DNA of 64,000 nucleotides from the NCBI GenBank assembly GCA_004764695.1, contig SMSO01000032.1:2692501-2756500 (forward strand). The letters run 5' to 3'. Below the pieces are notes generated by a model, which was given only the letters and a program-made list of their open reading frames with translations, was not told the origin of the DNA and did not search any database. Shown here one piece after another: positions 12,048-21,518 of this stretch. A program made the translations under genes and the position numbers. The number at the start of each line of letters is the position of its first letter. Within the stretch, counting starts at the first letter, position 1. Source of the DNA: Schizochytrium sp. TIO01. Taxonomy: Eukaryota; Sar; Bigyra; Thraustochytrida; Thraustochytriidae.

Positions 12048-12716
12048 GTCTGTACTTTCACCGAATTATGTGCAGGCTATAGCAAACGAAGCTGCTTCTC
12101 GTCTCACAACGTGTCGCCCATTCAGCCCCTTTCTAGTGTATAATACTGACTGCTCTGCAGAAGGAAAGAGCAAAACAACTAAAAGAACTGTGCAATAATT
12201 TTTTTGCTGAGTATGGTGGAAAAATAATCTTATGAAAATATTCATAACAGTCTGTAGAAAGTCCTGGATTTCGCCATGACGAACTAAGCAAGCTTGATTG
12301 AACTTGCCTACATTTCCCATCTTTTAGAAGGACGAGAACATCCAAAGTTCTGCGCAACCCACTCAGAGGTGTGTATTACGAATTTGGGTTTCGCAACGGC
12401 AATAGCTAATATGTATCAGCTAGGTGTTATTGCTAGTCGTGTTGAACTAGCTAAGGAAAAATAAGCGCCGACTTGAGCACAGAAGTCTTGGGCTTCGCAG
12501 GTAAACACCAACACCTGTAGCGCATCAAAACTGCATGCGACACAGATCTGTGCAGTACTAGCAGTCTAACAACCGTAAGAGCGCCGCAAGTTACGCAAGG
12601 GCAGGAGGAGCACAAAGCTCAATCTGACCTGCTACACAACCAGTTGCCTTGCCACGCGTTCAGGAGACAGACTTGATACAGTTGACCTTTCAACCAACTC
12701 ACCACTGAGACCTAAG
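12048..12716. promoter_or_regulatory. bidirectional intergenic region (ARM gene / TMEM107)
   Basis: The 669 bp between two divergent ATGs must contain both 5' regions. I see no recognisable motif beyond short A/T and pyrimidine runs. Short open frames here look non-coding. Confidence 0.4.
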
Positions 12717-13266
12717 ATGGGAAGAGCAGAAACCTATTTGATTCCGGCTCGATTTGCCATTACGACTGGACATTTCCTTGCGGTTCTAGTACTGTATTAC
12801 CATATGGTAAGTTGCCAACAGATTGTTGACAGGTCTTCGAGAGTGCTTGAAACCGAAGCAAAGATAGCTAACCACTTGGCTTTTACATAAGCTTCTGCTG
12901 TTTCATGTTTCATGTTCCAACTTTCTGCAGGATGCCAGTGTTGCTGCAGGGTTGCCAAGCAATCCTTCTTCATCAGAAACTTCTTCTGCAGAAAAGGTTC
13001 TCTCTACAGCATGGTCTGTGGGTGTGGCCTGTTTTGTTTTTGACTACATTGGACTCCTGGGTGGACTTTCAATTTTTTTCCGAAGCGTAAACCTCTGTCA
13101 GATTTTACTACACTTTCTTGGTGCGCTGTATACTAGCTGGTTCATTCTTCATAGCTGGAACTATGAATTATACTGGAAAATCACTGGTATATTCAATATT
13201 ATCCCAGCCTTTATAGAGATCGGTATTTTGCTCAATATTTTTGTCTTCCGTGCAATTCCCTATTAA
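12717..13266 (+). CDS. TMEM107: TMEM107-like ciliary transition-zone membrane protein
   Basis: Two exons, 12717-12806 and 12931-13266, encode 141 residues, close to the roughly 140 of animal TMEM107. The protein begins MGRAETYLIPARFAITTGHF, comparable to the family's MGR..LVPSRFL start. It has four predicted membrane helices (about residues 11-28, 53-75, 83-105, 113-136), the family order of a short first loop ending in GLP, and a short cytosolic tail (FRAIPY). The splice junction joins HM to DASVAAGLP, which restores the family alignment. In animals TMEM107 sits in the ciliary transition zone with the MKS module and controls membrane protein entry, so this organism very probably builds cilia. 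The call rests on remembered family sequence, not on a search. Confidence 0.85.
12807..12930 (+). other. spliceosomal intron of TMEM107 (124 bp)
   Basis: Donor GTAAGT at 12807 and acceptor CTTTCTGCAG ending at 12930. Removing it joins the start-bearing first exon to the long second exon in frame. It is the best supported intron in the window. Confidence 0.9.
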
Positions 13267-14986
13267 AAATGCAAATATGTCATATAGTTAAATAGTGTAA
13301 ATACGAGAAGCTAGGAGTAATGCATGTTGCAGTATAACAAATTTTGTTTATTTGGTTTGAAGATACCAAGATTCATATTTTCCTAGTTGTAGAATCTGAC
13401 TTAGGGATACTCAACATAACGAATTCGGTTGATCAGTTAAGATTAAACAATCATCTTTTTAAAACGTTTACGTTGTAGATGCAGGTTCTGATTCTCTTAT
13501 ATAAGCGTGCCAAACTTAAAATGCAAAGGTCTGATGTCAACGATTAGAGGCTTTTAAAATTGCGAAGGTTATTCTCTTTAAATTTTGTTCAATTGTTTCT
13601 TGGATTCAGGCATTGTATTGAATATAGTCGCAGAGGGAGATAGAAAGATCTCATAGCGCAATGACTGGAGGTCGGCAGAAGACGCTTAATTAGTTTCCGT
13701 AAATTGGAACCACGTCAATTGCAAAAGCATCGGAGTTCTTTAAATTCTTCACTGATTTCAAGTAAGAGATGATATCAACAGTCGCATGTGAAAGTTGCTG
13801 AGATTGACAAGCAAATAGAAAAAAAAAAATTGGAAAAAAAAAACGAAGGTTACTTGGAAGCCTTTTAACGAAATAGAACAACAAGACAACCTTGATAAGT
13901 GCCTAAGTATTCCAGCTGCATGCCTTTGAGTAAGCGGGCCTCGCTTAAGCGACCTGCAGAGAGCGAGTCAGTGGATTGGTAACTCATAAGCTCAACTTTT
14001 CACCTTCTCTATACCTTTCACATTTGCTCGCGTCTCTGGCACTCATCTTTCCTAGCTAACCGCGCTCTGGATAAGCCCTCATTAATCGCTTAATTTGTTT
14101 ACAGGTACTCACGAATTCCTGAGCACCAGATCCAGTTTACGTTTAGGTACTGCTGACAGACGAATCTAATTAGCTAGAGATTGAGCAAGGGTGAAAATAA
14201 GATGTGTGGAGAAGGCTTGGAGAAGGTTCGGAACGGTTTAGCAAACCTTGGCTTTTTAACCAAGCGATCTCCTGTCCTTGGAATTGAAGACATCCATGTT
14301 ATAGACAGGAGTCTAAAACAGACTTGACTTGGCTTGAATTTAAGACAATGCAAGTGGATGGTTATATTATGTCTTTAAGAATCGATTAAGATCTTCTCAG
14401 AATCGTTCTACTAAGTTTTGGTTCTTGTCTTTCTTAAATTCGCATTCAGGCATCGTGTCGTCCAGTTCCAATCCTACGTAAGCTCTACTTATTCAAGGAC
14501 TTACAATAGTATCCCAGGAATTCCAGCAATTTCTTGTTCATTTATCCTTTCGATTAGCAGTTATCCCAACAGCTGCCTCAGAGTATGTTCATATTTTGTT
14601 TTGTTTTTTTAACTTGTACTCTGTCAAAATTTTGAATTATAGCATATCCAGTACTATGAACATCACAAAATAAATCAGCAGCTGTCTCATAAAATATGCA
14701 TTTAGCATTCGTATTAAGAAGACTGAAAAACAGAAACCGGTTTTTTAAAAGAAATGGATGATCCTGGAATAGAACTTGCACACAGGATCTTGAGAACATG
14801 TAGATAGAAATTGCATTTTAGGCAACTTTGTAAGTAGAGTTAACACATGTATCCAAAATTTAAACTTGTGGTTTAAAGTGATTACTTATAAACGAACAAC
14901 ACACTTCATCTGTTCACTTGATCAAAAGCACATAAGCCGTACATCAAATTGCAGTGCAAGAATACTGAAAGATATCGCCAAATCAT
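13267..14986. other. intergenic region, no gene seen
   Basis: AT-rich spacer between convergent genes (TMEM107 and the PKG-like kinase). It contains A-runs near 13820-13850. The short frames at 13690, 14418 and 14578 lack domain-like sequence. Confidence 0.5.
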
Positions 14987-17176
14987 TTACATCACAGTCT
15001 TTCCTTTAACAATTTGATGCGGAAATGGAGGCTCCCAGTCACATTTGGGCGCGACTGACTTATGCACAGGGTACTCGTCAAAATTAGATGTGTCTTCTGG
15101 CGAAGCAACCTTTGGCTGAATCGGAGGAACCAATGTGCGATTGTAGAGCCCCTCCCAATCAAAGCCAGAAAAGAAGCGGTGCTTGATAATACCCTGAGTG
15201 CCGTCTTTGGTGTTACCAAGGCGTTTACTCGCTGAAGGGTTGAGAAGCTTGCGAATCAGGTCACTAAGAGGACGCGTGAAGTGGACAGGGAACTTGATTT
15301 CGCCATCAAGGACCAGCTGATAAACATCAAGCGGATCATCTGCGAAGAAAGGCACCACTCCAGCAGTGAGCTCGAACGTAAGCACACCGAGAGCCCAGTA
15401 GTCAACAGCCTTGTCATGGCCCTTGCTGAGAATGATCTCTGGGGCAAGATAGTCAGGTGTACCACAGAGAGTCCATGTACGGTCTTGCACAACCTTTGCA
15501 AGACCAAAGTCGACAACCTTGATGTAGCCCTGGTTATCAAGCATTAGATTCTCTGGCTTCAAATCACGGTACACAATGTTCTTGGAATGAAGGTGGTCAA
15601 ATGCCTGAAGTACAGTGGCAACATAAAAGCGGGAGGCCTTTTCTGAGAAACGCCCAGCACGACGCAGCACCGTAAAGAGCTCTCCACCCAAGCAAAGCTC
15701 GAGAAGGAGATACACATATGACTCATCCCAGTATGAGTTGTATAGTTTGAGAAGAAATGGATGATCAATCATCATCATGACCTTGCGCTCGTTAACCACG
15801 TGAACCTGTAGCGAGCTTTCCACAATTTGGGACTTGTTAAGACACTTAAGCGCATAAGTTTCTCCGGAGCTCTTATTCTTGACAATTTGTACCTTTCCGA
15901 ATGCGCCTTGGCCGAGTATGATTTCTCGCTCAGAGCCAGGGCGACCATTTCTTGGAAACTCCAGCTGTAAGTCTTCAAAGAGAATTCTCTTAATGTATTT
16001 GTTCTCATCGTTCTCCTCAACCTTGGCTTCTTCAACCTTGCTCTCATCTTCCTCGGAGTTACCACGTTTTGCAATATCTTGCAATGAGCCAAGTAGAGTT
16101 ACAAAGTCATCACGACCCATAGTAAGACAGGAGACCTTTGTAGTAGCGGTAACCGTCGCCGCACGTTTCTCATCCGTAAGCAAAGCTTTATGACCAAAAT
16201 AACTTCCAGAGGAGCCTGTGCCAACTTCTCCCTCCTCTCGTTTTGAATATTTAACTTCTCCATTAACAATAATGTAGAATGTCTCTCCAATCTCACCTTC
16301 TCGAATAATGACAGTGCCCTTTTCAAACTCCTCCTCCTCGACGGCATCCGCCAAGCGCGAAATCTCTTGCGGAGTAAGATGACTGAGCGTTGGTACTTGG
16401 CGGAGGTATTTTTCAAACTGATCCTTGCGAAGCATTTTGTGGTGAAGGTGGATGTTGCGAAAATCTTGGCGGTCAATAGCCCACAAGACACATTTACTTG
16501 TTGCACGAATGGTAGCAGCACGCGGAGTGTTGTACATGAGAGAGAGTTCTCCGAAGCTATCACCCGAGGAGAGGGTTCCATAGTTAGCAGGTGCTGCACC
16601 TGGCTGGACGCTTACAAAAATGGCAAGATCTCCGCTTTCTACAACAAAAAAGTTATCACCGACATCGCCCTGCGTAGTAGCTTCGTCACCTTCATTAAGC
16701 TCAACCTTGTAAAAGGCATTGACACATTCTTGCTTTTCATCAGCTCGAAGACCTTTAAAGAGGATGTTGCCATTAACGGACGTTTGAATAATTTTTCGAA
16801 CGTCATCAGACTTGGGAATATTCTTAGGTTCGTACTTGACATTACGTTGTTCTTGGCTCCGTTGCTTGGACCAAGCCTCAGCACTGACTTCTTCACGTCG
16901 GATTGGCTTATTAGCTTGGTTTGACTCCTTAAGAAGAGCAGTGTTACGACGGACAATACTTGGCCGGACTCCAGCCGCGTCTCCATTTGATGCGGCTTCG
17001 AGCTCCACTTTGAGACGACTCACTTCGCCTTTGGTGGCCTCAAGCTCTTTGATGAGAGAACGAATTTTTTCTGCTTGTTCGGCTACAAGTCCTGCATCCA
17101 TTGCACTGTTCTGATTAGCAGACGGGGCTTGAGCGCCTGTGCCCGCGGAGGGTGAAGTGCTTGCAGCAGCACCCAT
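14987..17176 (-). CDS. cyclic-nucleotide-dependent protein kinase, PKG architecture
   Basis: 729 residues, one exon, ATG start. Order: N-terminal MGAAAS, a possible myristoylation site; Leu/Ile coiled coil (about 30-62), probably for dimerisation; an autoinhibitor-like RRNTA (76-80); two tandem cyclic-nucleotide-binding domains (about 135-255 and 256-370); an acidic linker; an AGC kinase domain (about 400-680) with Gly-rich loop GQGAFG (422-427), Lys444, YRDLKPEN (536-543), DFG (556-558), TWTLCGTPDYLAPE; and a C-terminal AGC tail with NFDEYP. Both regulatory and catalytic parts lie in one chain, as in PKG. Both binding cassettes read RAAT (219-222 and 338-341), where PKGs usually have RTAT, and site B has FGH (327-329) for FGE. 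cAMP preference or a divergent site B is therefore possible. The ligand is unproven. Confidence 0.92.
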   Translation of the reverse strand: MGAAASTSPSAGTGAQAPSANQNSAMDAGLVAEQAEKIRSLIKELEATKGEVSRLKVELEAASNGDAAGVRPSIVRRNTALLKESNQANKPIRREEVSAEAWSKQRSQEQRNVKYEPKNIPKSDDVRKIIQTSVNGNILFKGLRADEKQECVNAFYKVELNEGDEATTQGDVGDNFFVVESGDLAIFVSVQPGAAPANYGTLSSGDSFGELSLMYNTPRAATIRATSKCVLWAIDRQDFRNIHLHHKMLRKDQFEKYLRQVPTLSHLTPQEISRLADAVEEEEFEKGTVIIREGEIGETFYIIVNGEVKYSKREEGEVGTGSSGSYFGHKALLTDEKRAATVTATTKVSCLTMGRDDFVTLLGSLQDIAKRGNSEEDESKVEEAKVEENDENKYIKRILFEDLQLEFPRNGRPGSEREIILGQGAFGKVQIVKNKSSGETYALKCLNKSQIVESSLQVHVVNERKVMMMIDHPFLLKLYNSYWDESYVYLLLELCLGGELFTVLRRAGRFSEKASRFYVATVLQAFDHLHSKNIVYRDLKPENLMLDNQGYIKVVDFGLAKVVQDRTWTLCGTPDYLAPEIILSKGHDKAVDYWALGVLTFELTAGVVPFFADDPLDVYQLVLDGEIKFPVHFTRPLSDLIRKLLNPSASKRLGNTKDGTQGIIKHRFFSGFDWEGLYNRTLVPPIQPKVASPEDTSNFDEYPVHKSVAPKCDWEPPFPHQIVKGKTVM

Positions 17177-18438
17177 GGTAAAGTATCAGCTTTCTAATTG
17201 GGATCTGTCGTCAACCGAAGCTAAAGAAGAGAACTGGGCGAATGTTTATTCGTGGCTTGTACACTGCCTACTTACCCGAGACCAGCTTAGCCCCTGCCAG
17301 CTAGCGAGCGAGAGCAAGACACAAGCACTCAAGCGAATCAAATTTGCCGCACTCTCACGTTGACAATGCCTTTTGGAAAAACTCTAATTTACCAGTTTTC
17401 TCCGACTCCGCGCTTCAGCGTGACTTGGCCACTATAAACACTTTCTTACAATTATTGTGTTGTGCCCTGAGGTTCTTGAATCAAAGAGCACTTATAACGG
17501 GGACTTGCTTTGTCCTTGTTCGCTGCACCCGTGCTACTGGACGAAGCTTCTATGTCTGTTTCACAGACCTCAAGCGCATCGCATATATGTAAGATTCCAC
17601 TCCATTACCACATGTCTTTCTCACTCCAATCCAGTCGCACATGAAAGGTTAAAGCAAAGTGCAAGGTATCCAGCACTCTACAAATCCGTTGGACTCTTTC
17701 AGAATGTGACAGTTTTCGTCCGCTTGATACGTAGACAACTTTTCATAAAACACATTTTAAAAGTAGTTAGCTATATGAATGGCTTTTTTTTGGCCTGCAG
17801 CGCGCAATGCGGTTGCCATGGCGAGATACCTTCCGTCGAATGTGAGAAGTAGTAGACGCAGGGGGTGGTTTTGCTTATGTCTTGCTTGCTGGCAAGTGGG
17901 AATCAGCCTCATGGATTCTAACAACGTGAACAAAAGCACCAAGTGCCTCCTCTTGATAATTCAAGTTCCGCACAACGTAGTTGGAAATATTGCTGTCATG
18001 TAGTAATAGCTATAAATAACTAGTACAAATGTAGCAGGTAAATTAACGGATCTCCCGGTTGGGTTAAGATTTCACTAATACGGTGTATCTAGTGTAAACT
18101 CTATAAGGCTTGCAGCATAAGACTAACAAAATGTACAGGTCAGCGACAGAATGGTAGATACTAGCGGATCTGGTTGTTGCTATTGGAATTGATACGAAAT
18201 CTAGAAGGGTATATTTATAAGTTTATATACTTCTGATGTAATTCTTTTTTAAATATTCATTATCAAGATCTATATGATAGCAATTTGATTAATAAAATGT
18301 AATAGTAGTCGTAATGTAATTTAGATATTCTATATAGAAAGCTTGTCCTCCTTTTTGTCCCTCCCCTCTTCCCTTCAAGCCTCTCTCCAACAGGGAGAGG
18401 GTTAGTTTTTGCACTTAGCCTAACTGCCTTCAAATAAA
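17177..18438. other. intergenic region, no gene seen
   Basis: Promoter side of the PKG-like gene and 3' side of the DUF4804-like gene. Plus-strand frames at 17344-17852 have no recognisable domain. An imperfect CCTCTCTCC / GGGAGAGG hairpin lies at 18380-18400, just past the 3' end of the next minus-strand gene. Confidence 0.5.
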
Positions 18439-19983
18439 TTAAGTCATGGTATAAAGCGTGGGATTTCCAACCTCAGATATGGTAGAACATGCTGCAGCCG
18501 CAGGATCTCCTGAACCTGCTAAATGCGGCCCGCCTAGCCAATATTCGTTACCAGGAAATGAATTCGCATCACCTGCGTATTGGGCAACCCGAAGAAATTC
18601 GGAGCTTTCGATTTTTTCTGCTGGGTTCATTCGGAGAAACTCAACTTTTATTTCATGATTCTCGACGGGGATGGCCTCCATTTCTTTCCTGGACATATCT
18701 GCAAGAGGCCAGTACTGCGTTCGAAAGTATGAGAAAACAAGGCGTTTGACATGAGGCAACGGAATTTGTCGAATGACATTCGCATAAGCATTTACCACAA
18801 GTTGCTGCTGGCAAGAATCCAAGGCCCACACACCAAGTCCAAGCCCAACAACGACACAGTCTGCTAGCTTATCCACTTTCGATGCCTGCCAATCTGCTTC
18901 TCGTAAAAATGTTTCAGCAATAACCTCCATCCTAACTTGATATACGCGCGTATTTAGAAACCCCCCATCCCTAACTGGGACATAATCGCTGCTTTGCTTG
19001 CCCTCTTTTAGAAGCTGACTGTGGCGTTGCGACACCTCTTCGTAAGTTGGAAAATAAGAAATACCGTAAAACTTGGCCCAACAAGCAAGGGATAATAGCC
19101 CTAAAGGGTTTAACGACATATCTTCGGACGCTTCAGTGTCTTGAGTTTCTTTTTTTTTGCTTTTATCAACTGGTTGTTTGTAGCTCTGATAAAAACGTGG
19201 CATAGAAAAACTTGCATGCATTGGACCGTAACCATTGGCCTGGGAGTTCTGATCTCTACAAATTAGCATGTGCTTGGATTCCATGCGACCAATACGCTCA
19301 AACCGCGCTCCGACCTGCGAAATATAAACTCCGCGGGGTTCGAAACTTCCAGGGTTGCCAGGGACGCCCACGTTATCGCGGCTGCCATCATTGATGAAGT
19401 GAGTAGGCGTACTGACGCCAATAAGTGCCGAGATCTCCATTTCCTCATAGGACAAATAGTCCTCAAGATTTGCGCGCACATCTTGTAACTCAGACCCAAT
19501 TGCATCAAAAATCTTAGTCCCGTCCTCGCCTGTTGTTCCATCACGTAGGACAAAAAAATCTACTTTGTTCATAAATACGAGCGGCCTCTTGCTGACGAGG
19601 CGCTGCAGAAACATTTCAACGGGCATGTCCGCGTATAGCAGACGCTCCACGGAGCTGCCAAAAGCTCGCTTCTGATCAAGAAACTCTGCACAAAGATCAG
19701 CCACGCGGTCTGTGCACACAACGCGAGACTCTAAAACATCTTGCACTGCCTCTGACTGTCTTATATTGCTTTCAGAGCATATATTCTCAACGCTATTGGA
19801 GTCTATCGGATACGGATAGAGCGCTCTCAAAGACCTGCACCTCAAGATTAGCGCTTCCCACGCGGCATCTACACCCTCCGATTCGCGTAGCAACCGCAGC
19901 GAGTCAGCAAAAGCACCAAGAGACACACGAAGAAGTGTCTCGCCAGAACCCAAGGCGCTCCGGGCGGATGATACCTGCTGCAT
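18439..19983 (-). CDS. DUF4804 / MavL-like putative macrodomain protein
   Basis: 514 residues from the first in-frame ATG at 19983. The frame stays open upstream to a TTG at 20034 and a TGA at about 20067; an acceptor-like CTCTTCCAG lies there, so an extra 5' exon is possible. The N-terminal half holds FMNKVDFFVLRDG, and the second half holds VVVGLGLGVWAL (about 377-388), GNEYW (478-482) and SGDPAAAACSTI (about 491-502). From memory these match the DUF4804 family. Its Legionella member MavL is a PARG-like macrodomain enzyme reported to remove ADP-ribose from arginine of ubiquitin. The GLGLGVW loop fits a macrodomain phosphate-binding loop and the SGD aspartate could be a ligand or catalytic residue; both are inference. 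A Lys-rich disordered insert lies at about 270-290. No signal peptide is evident. Confidence 0.6.
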   Translation of the reverse strand: MQQVSSARSALGSGETLLRVSLGAFADSLRLLRESEGVDAAWEALILRCRSLRALYPYPIDSNSVENICSESNIRQSEAVQDVLESRVVCTDRVADLCAEFLDQKRAFGSSVERLLYADMPVEMFLQRLVSKRPLVFMNKVDFFVLRDGTTGEDGTKIFDAIGSELQDVRANLEDYLSYEEMEISALIGVSTPTHFINDGSRDNVGVPGNPGSFEPRGVYISQVGARFERIGRMESKHMLICRDQNSQANGYGPMHASFSMPRFYQSYKQPVDKSKKKETQDTEASEDMSLNPLGLLSLACWAKFYGISYFPTYEEVSQRHSQLLKEGKQSSDYVPVRDGGFLNTRVYQVRMEVIAETFLREADWQASKVDKLADCVVVGLGLGVWALDSCQQQLVVNAYANVIRQIPLPHVKRLVFSYFRTQYWPLADMSRKEMEAIPVENHEIKVEFLRMNPAEKIESSEFLRVAQYAGDANSFPGNEYWLGGPHLAGSGDPAAAACSTISEVGNPTLYTMT

Positions 19984-21518
19984 GGCGTCCGAGAGGCTCG
20001 CAGTCAGTGGGACAACGCGGGCCAAGGAAAGCAACCTCTTGCTCGAAAAAGCACCTGGAAGAGGTCAGAAGGCGTAGTAGTCACAAGACAAGAGAGCGAC
20101 GGTGAGGATCCTGGTGGTAAAGTAGCTACGAGCTCTCCACTCGAGTCCTGTCTGTGCAGAAGAGTTGCTCGCGTTGCCGAAGAGTGTTTTTGGCTACCTA
20201 AGATATTGCTACACGAGATTACTTCTGGGATAGCATACCTAAAATCGAATTTATTGCCTAGTAATAGTAGAAATTATAGTATTCATTTTATTGAAAAAAA
20301 ATGAAGAATAAAAATTCATGAAAACTGATGAAAATGTGTTTCGGCTGTTAAAATGATGTAGCGCGCCCAGAGAGTACAGGCTCGTGGTCATTCGTGTATA
20401 CCCGAAACCAAAAAAATGCTTTTCATGACGTTTGTTCTTTACTTTGTAAACTTGGATTAAAGGCTGAAGGTGAATAGAGTGTTGTCTTTGTTTTTTTTTT
20501 TCTTCTACGACGCAGTTTCTAAGCAATGCGTGAAGAGAGCGCAACTCGTGGAGCTCTGAGCAACTCAAGAAGCATGAGAAGATGATGAATGACGATGAGC
20601 ATCAAGATGCATAACTCGACTAGGGACGAGCAGAGATTAAACAGAGCTCAAAAGCAAACGAGAACCTTTCAAAGGCAGTTGTTGTGATAGACTGCTGGAC
20701 CCGCCGCAACCCAGATTGGGTGGCTGCCCAGCTGCTAATTTATGTTGCACTTGCGTCCCATGACATGAGTATCTACTATGAACCTTTAGCACTCCATTGC
20801 TTCGCGAGCACGAGAATACACGCAAAGATGCGGGACAGTCAAACTTAGCAAGCCCAATCATTCTCTAAGCAAATCATGAATGGGTGATTCTCACGAGCTC
20901 AAGCCAAAGGATAAGCTCATATTGTCCTGCAGCGTAGCTCTAGCCCCCTCTACATCGCGCTTGGGTTCTTTTAGACCTGGTTGGCCCGTGGTGTCCTAAA
21001 TAAAGAAACATTGCTTCCATCGTGCAAAATTAACACAAATCAACCAAACTACTCTTCGCAATACATACTCTATTTTAAAACATTGACATTCCTGCTACAG
21101 TCTTCTCCAGGCTGACCACAGAAATAAGCTACGCATTGCGTTTGAGCAGCTTTCTCAACTAACCTTCGTGTGCACGGTAGTCTCACTCTTAGTGTAGGAT
21201 AAAGGGACACAGATATCCCGTCCTTAAGGCAAAGGTCATATTGAGATAAAGTATCTTAAAAGAAGGTCCGAAGCACAGAACTCGAGCCCAGAACCAGATC
21301 TAAAGACGTGCAAGCTGCGAGATTGTAGGGGGAAGGGGGCGCGACCAGCGCGACGGAAAAATCTGCCTCCGACAGACTTCTAGAGAAGTTTTACGAGGGC
21401 TTGATTTCGAATTCAGATCGCTAGAGCTGCTCCGTAACACAAAAGGGCCGACCTTGGTAGATGAAGATTGCACGTGACATAGGCCACAGCAGAGTGTGTA
21501 GGTAAGAGAACTTTGAGC
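19984..21518. promoter_or_regulatory. divergent intergenic region (DUF4804-like / P-loop ATPase)
   Basis: 1.5 kb between divergent starts. It contains T- and A-runs near 20280 and 20490 and no convincing coding sequence. Both promoters should lie here; no defined element was recognised. Confidence 0.4.

Noticed and set aside
16099..16924. Frames of 166-185 codons on either strand within the PKG-like gene
   Set aside because: Opposite-strand or alternate-frame shadows of the well-supported kinase.
17344..17852. Plus-strand frames upstream of the PKG-like gene
   Set aside because: Cys/His/Arg-rich translations without family resemblance, in the likely promoter of the divergent kinase transcript.
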